A stretch of DNA of 64,000 bases, from positions 1 through 64,000 of the forward strand of contig JBKBKN010000017.1 of NCBI GenBank assembly GCA_046294625.1, read 5' to 3'. Positions 26,074 to 35,812 of this stretch are shown piece by piece (position 1 is the first letter of the stretch; every line of letters begins with the position of its first letter). A program made the position numbers and the translations under genes. The notes under the pieces were generated by a model. It saw only the letters and a list, made by a program, of their open reading frames with translations. It was not told the origin of the DNA and did no database searches. Origin of the DNA: JBKBKN01 sp046294625 (GTDB lineage: Bacteria > Bacteroidota > Bacteroidia > M30B66).

Positions 26074-29000
26074 TTATTGCTTCACAAAGCGCAGTGTTTG
26101 TCTAAAATCCTGAGTTTGCAATTCAAGCAAATAGATTCCCTGGTTGAGTGTTTGAATATTCACACCATGGTTGATATTGCCCGGCTGAAAACGCTGCATT
26201 TCTTTTTGAACCAAACGTCCTGCAGCATCATAAACATTAATTATCAGCCCATCCGCACGATGAAGCGAAAAAGAAAGATTCAACCAATCTGCAGCCGGAT
26301 TAGGGAACAGGTTGATATCGCTCAATAATATCTCGCTTACCGAAACTGTGGAAACATTGATCGTGCCGGTGAAAACATCACTTCCACAATTATTAGTTAC
26401 GGTGAGCGTAACATTGTAATTTCCCGGAGAGGGGTAATTGAAAGTGGCCAATGGACTATTTGAGGTGGCATCAATCGTACCATCTCCATTGAAATCCCAT
26501 GAATATGTGGAGCCGCCCACTTGCTGAGCTGTGAAATTAACCGTTAAGCCTTCAACCTGACTCGATGCGAAAGAAGCTACAGGAATGGAAAGCTGAATAA
26601 TAGAAACAAAAGCAGAAGCTTCGCAACCAGGCGCATTCGATACGGTTACCTGATAGGTTCCTCCTTGTGTTACGGTGATTGTTTGGGTGGTTTCGCCGCT
26701 TATCCAGTTGTAGGTTAGAAAGCCGTCGCCCGGGTCAAGGGTAATGCTTTCTCCGGGGCAAATGGTTTGTGTAGGCCCAAGGGTAACCTGCGGCGGTTGA
26801 CCAAACGATACTGTAATGGTGTCATTTGCTGTGCATCCATCGGCTGTTGTGGCGACTACTGAGTAAGTTCCCGGCGTGTTAACTACAATATCGGAAGTGG
26901 TTTCGCCGGTGCTCCAAAGTACTGAAACAAAAGGTGATGGGACGTAGGATGCAGTTACTCCGGCAAATGAAGATGATGGTTGACCGTCGGCTAACAGTAA
27001 GAAAATGTCGTTCCCATTTTCGTCTTTTCCCTCGCGAGTACCGTCTTCATTGCGAAACACCATAAACAAACCATTAATTGCGGTGCCAACGGGGAAATTG
27101 TAATAATGTGGCGGGAAAATGGTTATTTTCCAAAGGTTATTTCCTATAGATGTCATTTCGCCTAAGCCATCGTCTAGCCCCCAGTTGCCCACCCAAGGGA
27201 GAACGCTACCTCCAAAAGGAGTCAACTCATAACTGGAGTGCATATAAACTTTGTTGGCTCCAACTAAATTGGACTGACCCAAAGCCGCATCATAAATAAT
27301 AGTTAATGAATCGCCTTCGGGTGAAAAATATATGCCTGAATTCAAAGTAATACTTGCTGTTCCACAAATAAATTTATCAGGACCCAAATCAATCAGTCCA
27401 TCAAAAATATTTCCTGCAATGGTAACAGTTGATGTTGCGGAGCAGCCTTCGGCGGTGGTTCCGACCACGGTGTATGTTCCATAGCTGGTCGCTACAAAAG
27501 CTTGCCCTTCCGCACCATTTGACCATTCGTATGTTTCAAAGCCTTCGCCTGCATCCAAAACAATATTGAATACGTCGGCACAAATGGTAATATTCGGTCC
27601 CAAATCAATCACTGGAACATCAATTAGATTCACTTCCACGGAAGCGCTTGCTGTGCATCCGGCATTGTTTGTTACCGTAACCGTGTAAGTGCCTGACTCG
27701 TTCACGGTGATGCTATTGCCCGAAGCGCTATTACTCCAAACAATAATTTGAATATCAGCCGGTTGAAAAGAAGCAGTTACACCTGCAAAAGCGCTCGAAT
27801 AAGGTGGATTGCCTGTGGCTGTGATGTAGATATCGTTCCCATTATTATCCTTCCCTTCGCGGGTTCCATCTTCGTTGCGAAACACCATCCAGAATCCAAA
27901 CCAGCTTTGACCGGGATTCAGATTGTAATAGGTCTGTGGGTTAATTTTTATTTCCCATAAATCCTGACCTATAGAATACATCTCTCCTATTCCATCGTCT
28001 TGTCCCCAATTGCCCACTAAATTTGACCAACCACCGCCTTGTGTGAGCTGAATTCCCGAATGCATATATACCTTATCTGCACCTTGAAGCGTGGATTGAC
28101 CCTGAGTTGCATCATAGCGAATAGTCAAGGTATCCGCTTGATTTTGAAGTGAAGTGGTAAGTGTGATAGTAACCGGTGAAATCCCGCATTGAGTTATATC
28201 TTCGCCTAAGCTCACGGTAAAAGCTCCTGCCAATGAAACATTGAAAGTGCCAGTAGCTGATTGGCTGCCTTGCGTAACTGTCACCGTGAATGTTCCCGGG
28301 CCGGTTACATTGATGGTTTGTGTGGTTTGTCCACCATTCCATAGATAAGCATCAAATCCGGCACCGGCATCGAGCAAACTCACCTGCGATTCGCTGCAGA
28401 TTTGAAGATTTATGGTGAAATCTTCTAGTTCGGGCTCTGCTTCATTTACTGAATAGCTAAAATAATCGCCATTGTCGTTAATAAATCGAAGTGTGAGTAG
28501 GTCATAATCCGTTGTTGCAAAACCGGAACGGCTTGAAGAAAAAAGATAGAATCTTACCGTGCTGCCTTCTGGTTGCGCAGGAATAGTACCAATAACGTTG
28601 CTGCCATTCACCGTAAGAGAAACCAAATTGCTGTTCGCGAAATCGTCAATAGAATAGAGCAAGTAAAAGAATTGATCGTTGGAGGGGGTTGCATTGAGTG
28701 TGGCGCTGATATTCACACTTTCGCCGCCTGCAACTTGGGCTGGGAAGGCTGATAAAGTAGTAAATTCAACAGGCATCTGCGATGTCAATAAAAAGGCTAC
28801 TTCTGAATTGGTGTAGCCATTATCTCTGAAATTAATCGTGTAATAGGTATTGTCCTCCGCGACAATATTGTTGTCATTCGGCCCTTGAAATACAGTGGGT
28901 TGAATCACATTTGGTGCAACTACCACATTTGCCCATTTGCTTTGGAAAGGATTAGCCAAAGGCCCTGTTGTGAATAGAAAGTTATACGTTCCAGCAACGA

Positions 29001-29247
29001 AATCGCCATCTTCTGCGCAATGAACAGTGGTGGTATATCTTCTCGTTCTGAAAGTAATCAGCTCTATGCCGCCTTGTGATTGAACACCTCCAAATACGGA
29101 GCCTTGTTCAGGTGGATTGTCCCAGTTATTCCATTGTCCGGGGATATTAAGCCCTTCCGGAGCGAAAATCTGAGCATCGCTTGATTGAAAATTGCCAACT
29201 AAAAATAGTAGCAAAGTGATTTTTAAAATTCGGTAAATATAGCTCAT
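26074..29247 (-). CDS. Large T9SS-secreted protein with starch-binding-like modules and a PKD domain
   Basis: 1057 residues, exported. After a signal peptide (MSYIYRILKITLLLFLVG), the N-terminus begins PEGLNIPGQWNNWDNPP, like the E-set/starch-binding regions of secreted amylases. Ig-like SprB-type repeats follow (for example ITICADVFNIVLDAGEGF and TICPGESITLDPGDGF). Two copies of a ~150-residue module interrupt them, each with KVYMHS, VGNWG(Q/L)DDG(I/L)GEM and MVFRNEDGTREGKD, resembling starch-binding CBM26-like units. Near the end is a PKD domain (STYSWDFNGDGTIDATSNS) and a sorting domain from INLFPNPAADWLNLSF. No catalytic domain is visible, so it is probably a glycan-binding or adhesive protein. 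Confidence 0.85.
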   Translation of the reverse strand: MSYIYRILKITLLLFLVGNFQSSDAQIFAPEGLNIPGQWNNWDNPPEQGSVFGGVQSQGGIELITFRTRRYTTTVHCAEDGDFVAGTYNFLFTTGPLANPFQSKWANVVVAPNVIQPTVFQGPNDNNIVAEDNTYYTINFRDNGYTNSEVAFLLTSQMPVEFTTLSAFPAQVAGGESVNISATLNATPSNDQFFYLLYSIDDFANSNLVSLTVNGSNVIGTIPAQPEGSTVRFYLFSSSRSGFATTDYDLLTLRFINDNGDYFSYSVNEAEPELEDFTINLQICSESQVSLLDAGAGFDAYLWNGGQTTQTINVTGPGTFTVTVTQGSQSATGTFNVSLAGAFTVSLGEDITQCGISPVTITLTTSLQNQADTLTIRYDATQGQSTLQGADKVYMHSGIQLTQGGGWSNLVGNWGQDDGIGEMYSIGQDLWEIKINPQTYYNLNPGQSWFGFWMVFRNEDGTREGKDNNGNDIYITATGNPPYSSAFAGVTASFQPADIQIIVWSNSASGNSITVNESGTYTVTVTNNAGCTASASVEVNLIDVPVIDLGPNITICADVFNIVLDAGEGFETYEWSNGAEGQAFVATSYGTYTVVGTTAEGCSATSTVTIAGNIFDGLIDLGPDKFICGTASITLNSGIYFSPEGDSLTIIYDAALGQSNLVGANKVYMHSSYELTPFGGSVLPWVGNWGLDDGLGEMTSIGNNLWKITIFPPHYYNFPVGTAINGLFMVFRNEDGTREGKDENGNDIFLLLADGQPSSSFAGVTASYVPSPFVSVLWSTGETTSDIVVNTPGTYSVVATTADGCTANDTITVSFGQPPQVTLGPTQTICPGESITLDPGDGFLTYNWISGETTQTITVTQGGTYQVTVSNAPGCEASAFVSIIQLSIPVASFASSQVEGLTVNFTAQQVGGSTYSWDFNGDGTIDATSNSPLATFNYPSPGNYNVTLTVTNNCGSDVFTGTINVSTVSVSEILLSDINLFPNPAADWLNLSFSLHRADGLIINVYDAAGRLVQKEMQRFQPGNINHGVNIQTLNQGIYLLELQTQDFRQTLRFVKQ

Positions 29248-29269
29248 GTCTTGTATGAAATTATAGTGT

Positions 29270-29299
29270 CAAATATACACACTGTTGTTAACTTCCAAA
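29270..29299 (-). promoter_or_regulatory. Promoter of the large T9SS gene
   Basis: On the minus strand TTTG (29299-29296), 18-bp spacer, TATATTTG (29277-29270), then 22 nt to the ATG at 29247. A clear match to the Bacteroidota consensus. Confidence 0.7.
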
Positions 29300-29444
29300 T
29301 TACTTTGACAAAAATTATGAAACAGTGCTTAACAAAGACTTAATTATCAACATTCCTTTTGCTAATAATCGCTTAACTGTCAGGTAATAGTGCTTTGTGA
29401 ATTTTAACTCGGGAAAACTATGCAAACACTAAACTACAAAACCA

Positions 29445-30293
29445 ATGAAAACTATGAAAAGAGAAGTTGATGTGGTCATCATTTCCGATGTGCACCTTGG
29501 CACCTATGGTTGCCATGCCAATGAACTCGCCGACTATCTGAAATCCATTCAGCCCAAAATGCTGGTACTTAACGGCGACATCATAGACGGATGGGCATTT
29601 TCGAAATCTTATTGGCCTAAAGCGCATCACCGCGTGTTGGGGCAAATTTTAAAAATGGCTTCTAAAGGAACCACTGTTTATTATCTCACCGGCAATCATG
29701 ATGAAATGCTTCGACGATTCAGTGATTTCAGCATGGGCAATTTTTATCTGGCCGATAAATTGGTGCTGCAACTCGATGGTAAAAAAGCCTGGATTTTTCA
29801 TGGTGATGTTTTTGACCTTTCGGTAAACACGAGTAAATGGTTAGCCAAATTGGCAGGAAAAAGCTATGACTACTTAATTCTCTTGAACCGTTTCATCAAT
29901 TGGTTTCTGGAAAAATTTGGCAGAGAAAAAGTTTCTATTTCCAAAAAAATTAAAGGTAGTGTGAAAAAGGCCATAAAATTTGTGTCTGACTTCGAAGATA
30001 TTGCAGCAGCCCACGCCATAGAGCAAGGATATGACTATGTAATTTGCGGCCACATTCATCAACCACAGCATAGAATTATTGAAAATCAACAAGGTAAAGT
30101 AATTTATCTCAACTCCGGCGACTGGATAGAAAATCTGACTGCTTTAGAATATCATCATGGAGATTGGACTATCTATCAACACGATTTGAATTATATGAAA
30201 AAAAACAAAGAATCAATGATCGATCATGCAGAGTTGCTTGAAGTTGAAATGACGTATAACGCAGAAATGTGCACGATTTTAAACACGTATTGA
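29445..30293 (+). CDS. Metallophosphoesterase, LpxH-like
   Basis: A 282-residue calcineurin-like phosphoesterase similar to UDP-2,3-diacylglucosamine diphosphatases. Metal-binding motifs in order: VVIISDVHLGTYG (DxH), LNGDIIDGW (GD), YLTGNHDEMLR (GNHD), IFHGDVFDL (H) and ICGHIHQPQH (GHxH). The motifs are complete, so it is probably active. It may act in lipid A synthesis or on another phosphodiester; the central helical insert (KWLAKLAGKSYDYLILLNRF) could bind membrane. The following glycosyltransferase starts 4 bp after its stop, so the pair forms an operon. Confidence 0.88.
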   Translation: MKTMKREVDVVIISDVHLGTYGCHANELADYLKSIQPKMLVLNGDIIDGWAFSKSYWPKAHHRVLGQILKMASKGTTVYYLTGNHDEMLRRFSDFSMGNFYLADKLVLQLDGKKAWIFHGDVFDLSVNTSKWLAKLAGKSYDYLILLNRFINWFLEKFGREKVSISKKIKGSVKKAIKFVSDFEDIAAAHAIEQGYDYVICGHIHQPQHRIIENQQGKVIYLNSGDWIENLTALEYHHGDWTIYQHDLNYMKKNKESMIDHAELLEVEMTYNAEMCTILNTY

Positions 30294-30297
30294 AACG

Positions 30298-31308
30298 ATG
30301 AAAATACTATATGCCATACAAGGAACGGGTAACGGACATGTAAGTAGGGCGAGAGAAATAATTCCTTACTTAAAGGCCTATGGACATGTTGATATTTTTT
30401 TGAGCGGTAACAACAGCAATGTAGAACTGAACGAACCGGTTAAGTATCGTAGCAAAGGGGTAAGCTTCTACTACGACAAAAGCGGAAGTATTGACTATGT
30501 GAAAACCTTTCTAAAATTGCGAATGTACCAAACTATAAAAGAAGTGCGGGACTTTCCTATTAAAGATTATGATCTTGTTATTAATGATTTTGAGTTTATT
30601 TCATCATGGGCGGCTCGACTGCGGAATGTCCCCGTAATCGGTTTTGGACATCAGGCAGCTTTGCTCTCTTCTAATGTGCCTAAACCCAAAGGTATCAATC
30701 TAATGGGAGAACTGATTTTGCACAAGTATGCCCCGGCTAATCATAAAATTGGCTTACATTTCGAAGAATATGATGATTTCATTTTCAAACCAATTATTCG
30801 AAGTGAAATCAGAAAAAAGGAGCCCCGCGAAAGAGGGCATTACACGGTCTATTTACCTGCCTATGGCGACCGTTTTCTCATTAACATGCTTCGCCAAATT
30901 CAGGAAGTGGAATGGCATGTTTTTTCAAAATATGCACGAGTTAATTATGCTGAGGGGAATGTGAAAATATTTCCTGCAAGCAATGAAGCCTTTATTCACA
31001 GTATGGTGAACTGCAATGGACTATTGACCAATGCGGGTTTTGAATCGCCGGCTGAAGCGCTTTATCTCGGCAAAAAACTTTTTGTAATACCAATTAATCG
31101 TCAATACGAACAACAATGCAATGCCGAAGCGCTGAAAAAAATCGGTGTGCCGGTGAGTTATCAATTCCAGCAAAAAACCCTTGAACGCATCAGAAAATGG
31201 ATAGCCCATGGCACTGTGCCTAAGGTCTATTATCCGGATATTACTGAAAAAATGATTGAAAACATTCTCACTAATAATGAACCATACCTAATCCCATCAT
31301 TTATCTAA
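30298..31308 (+). CDS. Glycosyltransferase, family 28-like
   Basis: A 336-residue GT-B glycosyltransferase. The N-terminal glycine-rich motif MKILYAIQGTGNGHVSRARE and the C-terminal region LLTNAGFESPAEALYLGKKL, then PINRQYEQQCNAEALKKIGV, match the MurG/GT28-like pattern for nucleotide-sugar binding. Cytoplasmic or membrane-associated, with no signal peptide. It is coupled to the phosphoesterase gene, suggesting a shared glycolipid pathway (inference). Acceptor and donor unknown. Confidence 0.85.
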   Translation: MKILYAIQGTGNGHVSRAREIIPYLKAYGHVDIFLSGNNSNVELNEPVKYRSKGVSFYYDKSGSIDYVKTFLKLRMYQTIKEVRDFPIKDYDLVINDFEFISSWAARLRNVPVIGFGHQAALLSSNVPKPKGINLMGELILHKYAPANHKIGLHFEEYDDFIFKPIIRSEIRKKEPRERGHYTVYLPAYGDRFLINMLRQIQEVEWHVFSKYARVNYAEGNVKIFPASNEAFIHSMVNCNGLLTNAGFESPAEALYLGKKLFVIPINRQYEQQCNAEALKKIGVPVSYQFQQKTLERIRKWIAHGTVPKVYYPDITEKMIENILTNNEPYLIPSFI

Positions 31309-31512
31309 TTGCTGTTCCCCCCTTTGGGCATTTGATCATGATGTTGGATTAACAATTTTTAGGGAAATTTAAAAATCACTGTTTAGGGCCTTGTATTACT
31401 GAAGATCCGTGACATTTAAGCCCGCTTATGTTTAGATTTCAATTCTTCTCGTGCTGGCTTTTGTAGATTTTTTCCATAAAGCTTCTATATTGCCTGGTGA
31501 AATATTTTGTGA

Positions 31513-34245
31513 ATGAAACAGTTCTACTTATTTTGCATAAGCCTGCTTGGTTTCTCACTCTTTGCTCAAGAAAATATCAGCAACGAAAAGTGCGGTTCCG
31601 ATGAACTCCATCAGCGCCTGATGCAACAAGATGAAAGTTATCGAATCGCATTTGAAGAAAATGAAAGGCAAATCAGACAGTTTATTGAAGCTAACCCACA
31701 ATTCAGAAATAATAATGAAACATTCGTCATTCCTGTTGTGGTGCACGTCATTCATTTGGGTGAACCGGTAGGAACCGGAAATAATATCTCCGATGCGCAG
31801 ATTTTGGGCGCTATTCAAGGGCTAAACGACCGTTTTAAAAACACCAATGGTTTAGGTGTAGATTTCAATATGGAATTTTGTATGGCAGTTCGCGACCCTA
31901 ACAATCAACCTACCAATGGCATCATGCGTGTGGATGGTTCGGGGGTGCCGGGCTACGCCGAAAATGGGATCAACTTCGATACCGATCAATGTGGCGCTAA
32001 CGAAACAGCCGTTAAAAGTCTTAGTCGCTGGCCGGTGAGTCAATATTACAACATTTGGGTCGTAAATCGAATTTGTGGCAATTGGGCCGGTTATGCTTAT
32101 TATCCTTGGGGGGGTAACAATGACGGCACAGTAATGGCTCGAAACTTTATGACGCAAGGCAACATCACCTTAGCCCATGAATTGGGTCATGGCTTCAACC
32201 TGCGCCACACCTTCGATGGCTTTAGTGGTTCTACCTGTCCACCCGATGACTCTTGTATTGATCAGGGCGACCGTATTTGCGATACACCGCCACATAAACA
32301 AAACGATTGCGGGGGCACTAATCCATGCTCGGGCGATGGTATCTGGGATAATTCAAGAAGAAATTTCATGAGCTATTGTGGCACGCGCAATCGTTTCACT
32401 GCCGGACAAAGAGAGCGCGCAAGAGCCGCAGCCGTTGTCACTCCACGCTTAAGCCTGCTCAGTTCGCTTGGTTGCATACCGGTGGGAGAAAACGATGTAC
32501 GACTGATTTCAGTCAATAATCCGGTGCAGGTTATTTATAAAACCAATTGTAGTTTCGACACCATTCATCCGGTGATACGCTTTCAAAACATAGGTATGTC
32601 AAATCTCACCCATCTTACTATTAGATATCAGGTGAATGCCGGCGAAGAGCAAACCACCTACTGGACAGGAAATCTTGCTTCGCAGGGTTTTATGAATATG
32701 ACCTTAGCACCGGTTGCAGTGAATGAAGGTTTTAACAACTTTCAAATCCATTTGGATTTACCCAATAATCAAGCTGATGTATCGCCCCAAAACAATACAT
32801 CAGCTTTTAGTTTCCGCTACGAATTAAGTGCCGAAAGTTTGCTTAATTATCAACCTTCGGTGTTTGATGAAACCTGCCCCAACATCTCCAATGGCTTTAT
32901 TTTCGTTGAAACAACAAGACGATTCGAAATACTTGAAGACTTTGAAAACGATGCCGATGGCTGGATATTAGTGAACGGCGCGCAACCTAATCAATGGATG
33001 ATTGGCTCCGATGTGGCGTCAGGTGGCCAAAATGCCATTTATATCTCCAACAACCAAAACAACAATCAGTATGATTTGAATAAATCAGCTATGGTGCATT
33101 TTTACAAAGATTTTTATCTGCCTGTGAATGCCACAAGTCCAAGAATAAGCTTCGACTGGCGCAATGCCGGGGAAACTAATCTTGATATATTATCGGTGAG
33201 AGCATTGAATACATCAGTTATTCCAGCAGCCGGCTACAATTTAACTCAAGCGGCTTTGGTCGGGCATAGCGCCTTAGCCAATCAAGCGGAATTCATTACT
33301 GCCAATGTGAATATCGTTAGTTTCACTCCCGGCTCAGTGCTCAGGATTATATTCAGCTGGAGAAATAACCTAAGTTCGGGAAATCAGCCTCCTGCTGCTG
33401 TAGACAATATCCGATTCAGCTATCAGCTCAATTCCAATTTTAACTTCGCTTGGAGCAACGGCGCTCAATCCAACTTTATTGAAAATCTTGCTCAAGGCAC
33501 CTATTCCTTTCAAGCAATCGATCAGTTAGGCTGCACACTATCCGACACTATCGAAGTTGGTATAACGAATAACATTGAAATTCAAATTGCTGCAGTTGGT
33601 GAAACGGTAATTTGCGAAGGTGATTCTCTCTTGATTTTGTCGGTCAACCAAAGCAATGTAACCTGGAGCACCGGCGAAACCGGAAATCAAATTTATGCAA
33701 GTAACTCAGGGGAGTACTTTGCCACCATTACCGAAGACCTCTGTGTTTTCGAATCCAATTCCATACAGTTGCAGGTGCTCGATGTGCCAGAGCAACCTGA
33801 AATTGTTGCAAATGCAGACGAATTAAGCAGCACTGTTTCCGCCGCGGCTTATCAATGGTATTTCAATGGTGAACCCATTGTAGGAATGCAGAGTCAAACC
33901 TTGACTGCCACACAAGAAGGTGTTTATCAAGTAGAAGTGTTCAATGAGATAGGATGCAGCTCGACATCACAAGCTTTTAATTACATCCCAAGTAATATAC
34001 ATCAGAAAGGGCAAAGTGCTTTGAGCATATTCCCCAATCCGGCCGATCGTGTGGTGCATATTTCCGGATTAGAAGATGGCCAAATCATTTTAGCTGAATT
34101 GTATAATACGGCAGGTAAACTCATCGAAAGTCGTGTTGCTACGGATAGACTTTTGGAATTGAGCCACATTACCCGAGGTTTTTATTTTCTAAAAATTCAT
34201 CATGTAGGCGGCATGCAAACCTTTAAGCTGATGCTGATGAATTAA
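31513..34245 (+). CDS. Secreted M43-type zinc metalloprotease with T9SS domain
   Basis: 910 residues. Signal peptide (MKQFYLFCISLLGFSLFA), propeptide-like helical segment, then a pappalysin/cytophagalysin-type (M43) catalytic domain: VIPVVVHVIHLGEPVG at its start, zinc site LAHELGHGFNLRHTF (HExxHxxxxxH) and Met-turn RRNFMSYCG. Cys-rich loops (CPPDDSCIDQGDRICDTPPH) are typical. The middle has CARDB-like and jelly-roll-like segments (FENDADGWILVNG, SFDWRNAGETNLDILS), then Ig-like modules and a sorting domain from LSIFPNPADRVVHISGL to the end. It probably degrades extracellular proteins. Confidence 0.92.
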   Translation: MKQFYLFCISLLGFSLFAQENISNEKCGSDELHQRLMQQDESYRIAFEENERQIRQFIEANPQFRNNNETFVIPVVVHVIHLGEPVGTGNNISDAQILGAIQGLNDRFKNTNGLGVDFNMEFCMAVRDPNNQPTNGIMRVDGSGVPGYAENGINFDTDQCGANETAVKSLSRWPVSQYYNIWVVNRICGNWAGYAYYPWGGNNDGTVMARNFMTQGNITLAHELGHGFNLRHTFDGFSGSTCPPDDSCIDQGDRICDTPPHKQNDCGGTNPCSGDGIWDNSRRNFMSYCGTRNRFTAGQRERARAAAVVTPRLSLLSSLGCIPVGENDVRLISVNNPVQVIYKTNCSFDTIHPVIRFQNIGMSNLTHLTIRYQVNAGEEQTTYWTGNLASQGFMNMTLAPVAVNEGFNNFQIHLDLPNNQADVSPQNNTSAFSFRYELSAESLLNYQPSVFDETCPNISNGFIFVETTRRFEILEDFENDADGWILVNGAQPNQWMIGSDVASGGQNAIYISNNQNNNQYDLNKSAMVHFYKDFYLPVNATSPRISFDWRNAGETNLDILSVRALNTSVIPAAGYNLTQAALVGHSALANQAEFITANVNIVSFTPGSVLRIIFSWRNNLSSGNQPPAAVDNIRFSYQLNSNFNFAWSNGAQSNFIENLAQGTYSFQAIDQLGCTLSDTIEVGITNNIEIQIAAVGETVICEGDSLLILSVNQSNVTWSTGETGNQIYASNSGEYFATITEDLCVFESNSIQLQVLDVPEQPEIVANADELSSTVSAAAYQWYFNGEPIVGMQSQTLTATQEGVYQVEVFNEIGCSSTSQAFNYIPSNIHQKGQSALSIFPNPADRVVHISGLEDGQIILAELYNTAGKLIESRVATDRLLELSHITRGFYFLKIHHVGGMQTFKLMLMN

Positions 34246-34412
34246 TAAATTGAAAAGTGATGTCATTAACAATGGATGTAGAGACAATTAAATAGATGGC
34301 CAAGAGGCAAAATGTCACTTCTTTTAAAGTCAAAGTTTCTGATTCAGCAATCTTTGCAACCGTATATGCTGCTTGATTTGATATATTTTCCCCATAATTG
34401 CGCATCTTCAAC

Positions 34413-34420
34413 TAAATTTG
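34413..34420 (+). promoter_or_regulatory. -7 box (TAAATTTG) of purB
   Basis: Exact TAnnTTTG match 17 nt before the ATG at 34438. The -33 element is weak. Confidence 0.5.
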
Positions 34421-34437
34421 CCGCATAATCAACAGGC

Positions 34438-35793
34438 ATGACCACAGAACTTTTTGCCATCTCTCCGCTTGACGGACGCTATCACCAACAAATACGCGAA
34501 CTCAGTCCATACTTTTCGGAATTTGCCTTGTTTCGCTATCGGGTGCTTGTAGAAATTGAATATTTCATTGAACTCTCCAAAGCTAAATTGAAACAATTTC
34601 AGCCACTCCATGAAGATGTTCAAACTTTATTAAGAGCCATTTATGTCGATTTCAATGAAGAAGATGCGCAAAAAATCAAACAGATCGAGCGCACCACCAA
34701 CCACGACATTAAAGCAGTGGAATATTTCATTAAAGAAAAACTTCATGCCTTGGGAATGGAAAAGGTAAGCGAGTTCGTGCATTTTGCTTTGACTTCTCAA
34801 GACATTAACAATACCGCCATTCCGCTTTCGCTTAAAGATGCGCATCAGCAAGTGATTTTACCAATGTTTAATGAATTAGTCGCCTTACTGAAGCAGTTAG
34901 CACTCGAATGGAAGGATATCCCCATGCTGGCAAGGACACACGGACAAGCGGCAAGCCCTACCGCTTTGGGTAAAGAAATAATGGTGTTTGTTGAAAGATT
35001 GCAGGCACAAATGGATTTAATCAACCAAACCAGGTGGTCAGCAAAATTTGGAGGCGCAACAGGAAATTTCAATGCACATAAAGTCGCCTATCCACAAGTT
35101 AACTGGCCACAATTTGCTGATCATTTTGTGAACGATATTTTGGGGTTGCATCGCAGTCGCACCACTACTCAAATTGAGCATTACGACCATTTAGCCTATT
35201 ATTTCGACGGACTCAAACGCATCCACACTATATTGCTTGACCTGTGTCGAGATTTTTGGACCTACATTTCAATGGATTATTTCAAACAAAAAATCAGAGA
35301 AGGTGAAGTAGGTTCTTCGGCCATGCCGCATAAAGTGAACCCGATTGATTTCGAAAATGCAGAAGGAAATCTGGGATTGGCCAATGCCTTGCTCGAACAC
35401 CTTTCAGCCAAATTGCCTATCAGTAGATTGCAGCGTGACCTGACGGACAGCACTGTGCTTCGAAACGTAGGTGTGCCGATGGGCCACAGTCTTGTAGCTG
35501 TAAAGGCTATCATGAAAGGCCTCAACAAATTGATTGTAAATCAGGATACCATAAAAGCCGATCTCGAAAAAAACTGTGTGGTAGTTGCAGAAGCTATTCA
35601 AACCATTCTTCGTCGAGAAGGTGTAGAAAAACCATATGAATTGCTCAAAGATCTGACCCGAAAAAATAAGACTTTAAATATGGGCGATATCCGGGAATTC
35701 ATTCATCAATTGCCAGTGAATGATGCCATTAAAGCTGAATTGCTTACCATTGACGCACAAAACTACATTGGTTACAGCAATGACTTCTTCTGA
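34438..35793 (+). CDS. purB: Adenylosuccinate lyase
   Basis: A 451-residue enzyme of the fumarase/aspartase superfamily that releases fumarate at two steps of purine synthesis (SAICAR to AICAR and adenylosuccinate to AMP). The signature GSSAMPHKVNPIDFENAEGN is complete, with the flexible-loop Ser in it; TTNHDIKAVEYFIKEKL and TSQDINNTAIPLSL carry other active-site residues, and ARTHGQAASPTALGKE the conserved His. Homotetramer by family. Five genes follow on the same strand with short gaps, but they are not purine genes, so cotranscription may not mean shared function. purL lies 20 kb away on the other strand. Confidence 0.97.
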   Translation: MTTELFAISPLDGRYHQQIRELSPYFSEFALFRYRVLVEIEYFIELSKAKLKQFQPLHEDVQTLLRAIYVDFNEEDAQKIKQIERTTNHDIKAVEYFIKEKLHALGMEKVSEFVHFALTSQDINNTAIPLSLKDAHQQVILPMFNELVALLKQLALEWKDIPMLARTHGQAASPTALGKEIMVFVERLQAQMDLINQTRWSAKFGGATGNFNAHKVAYPQVNWPQFADHFVNDILGLHRSRTTTQIEHYDHLAYYFDGLKRIHTILLDLCRDFWTYISMDYFKQKIREGEVGSSAMPHKVNPIDFENAEGNLGLANALLEHLSAKLPISRLQRDLTDSTVLRNVGVPMGHSLVAVKAIMKGLNKLIVNQDTIKADLEKNCVVVAEAIQTILRREGVEKPYELLKDLTRKNKTLNMGDIREFIHQLPVNDAIKAELLTIDAQNYIGYSNDFF

Positions 35794-35812
35794 ACCCATT
35801 CACCAAAAATAA

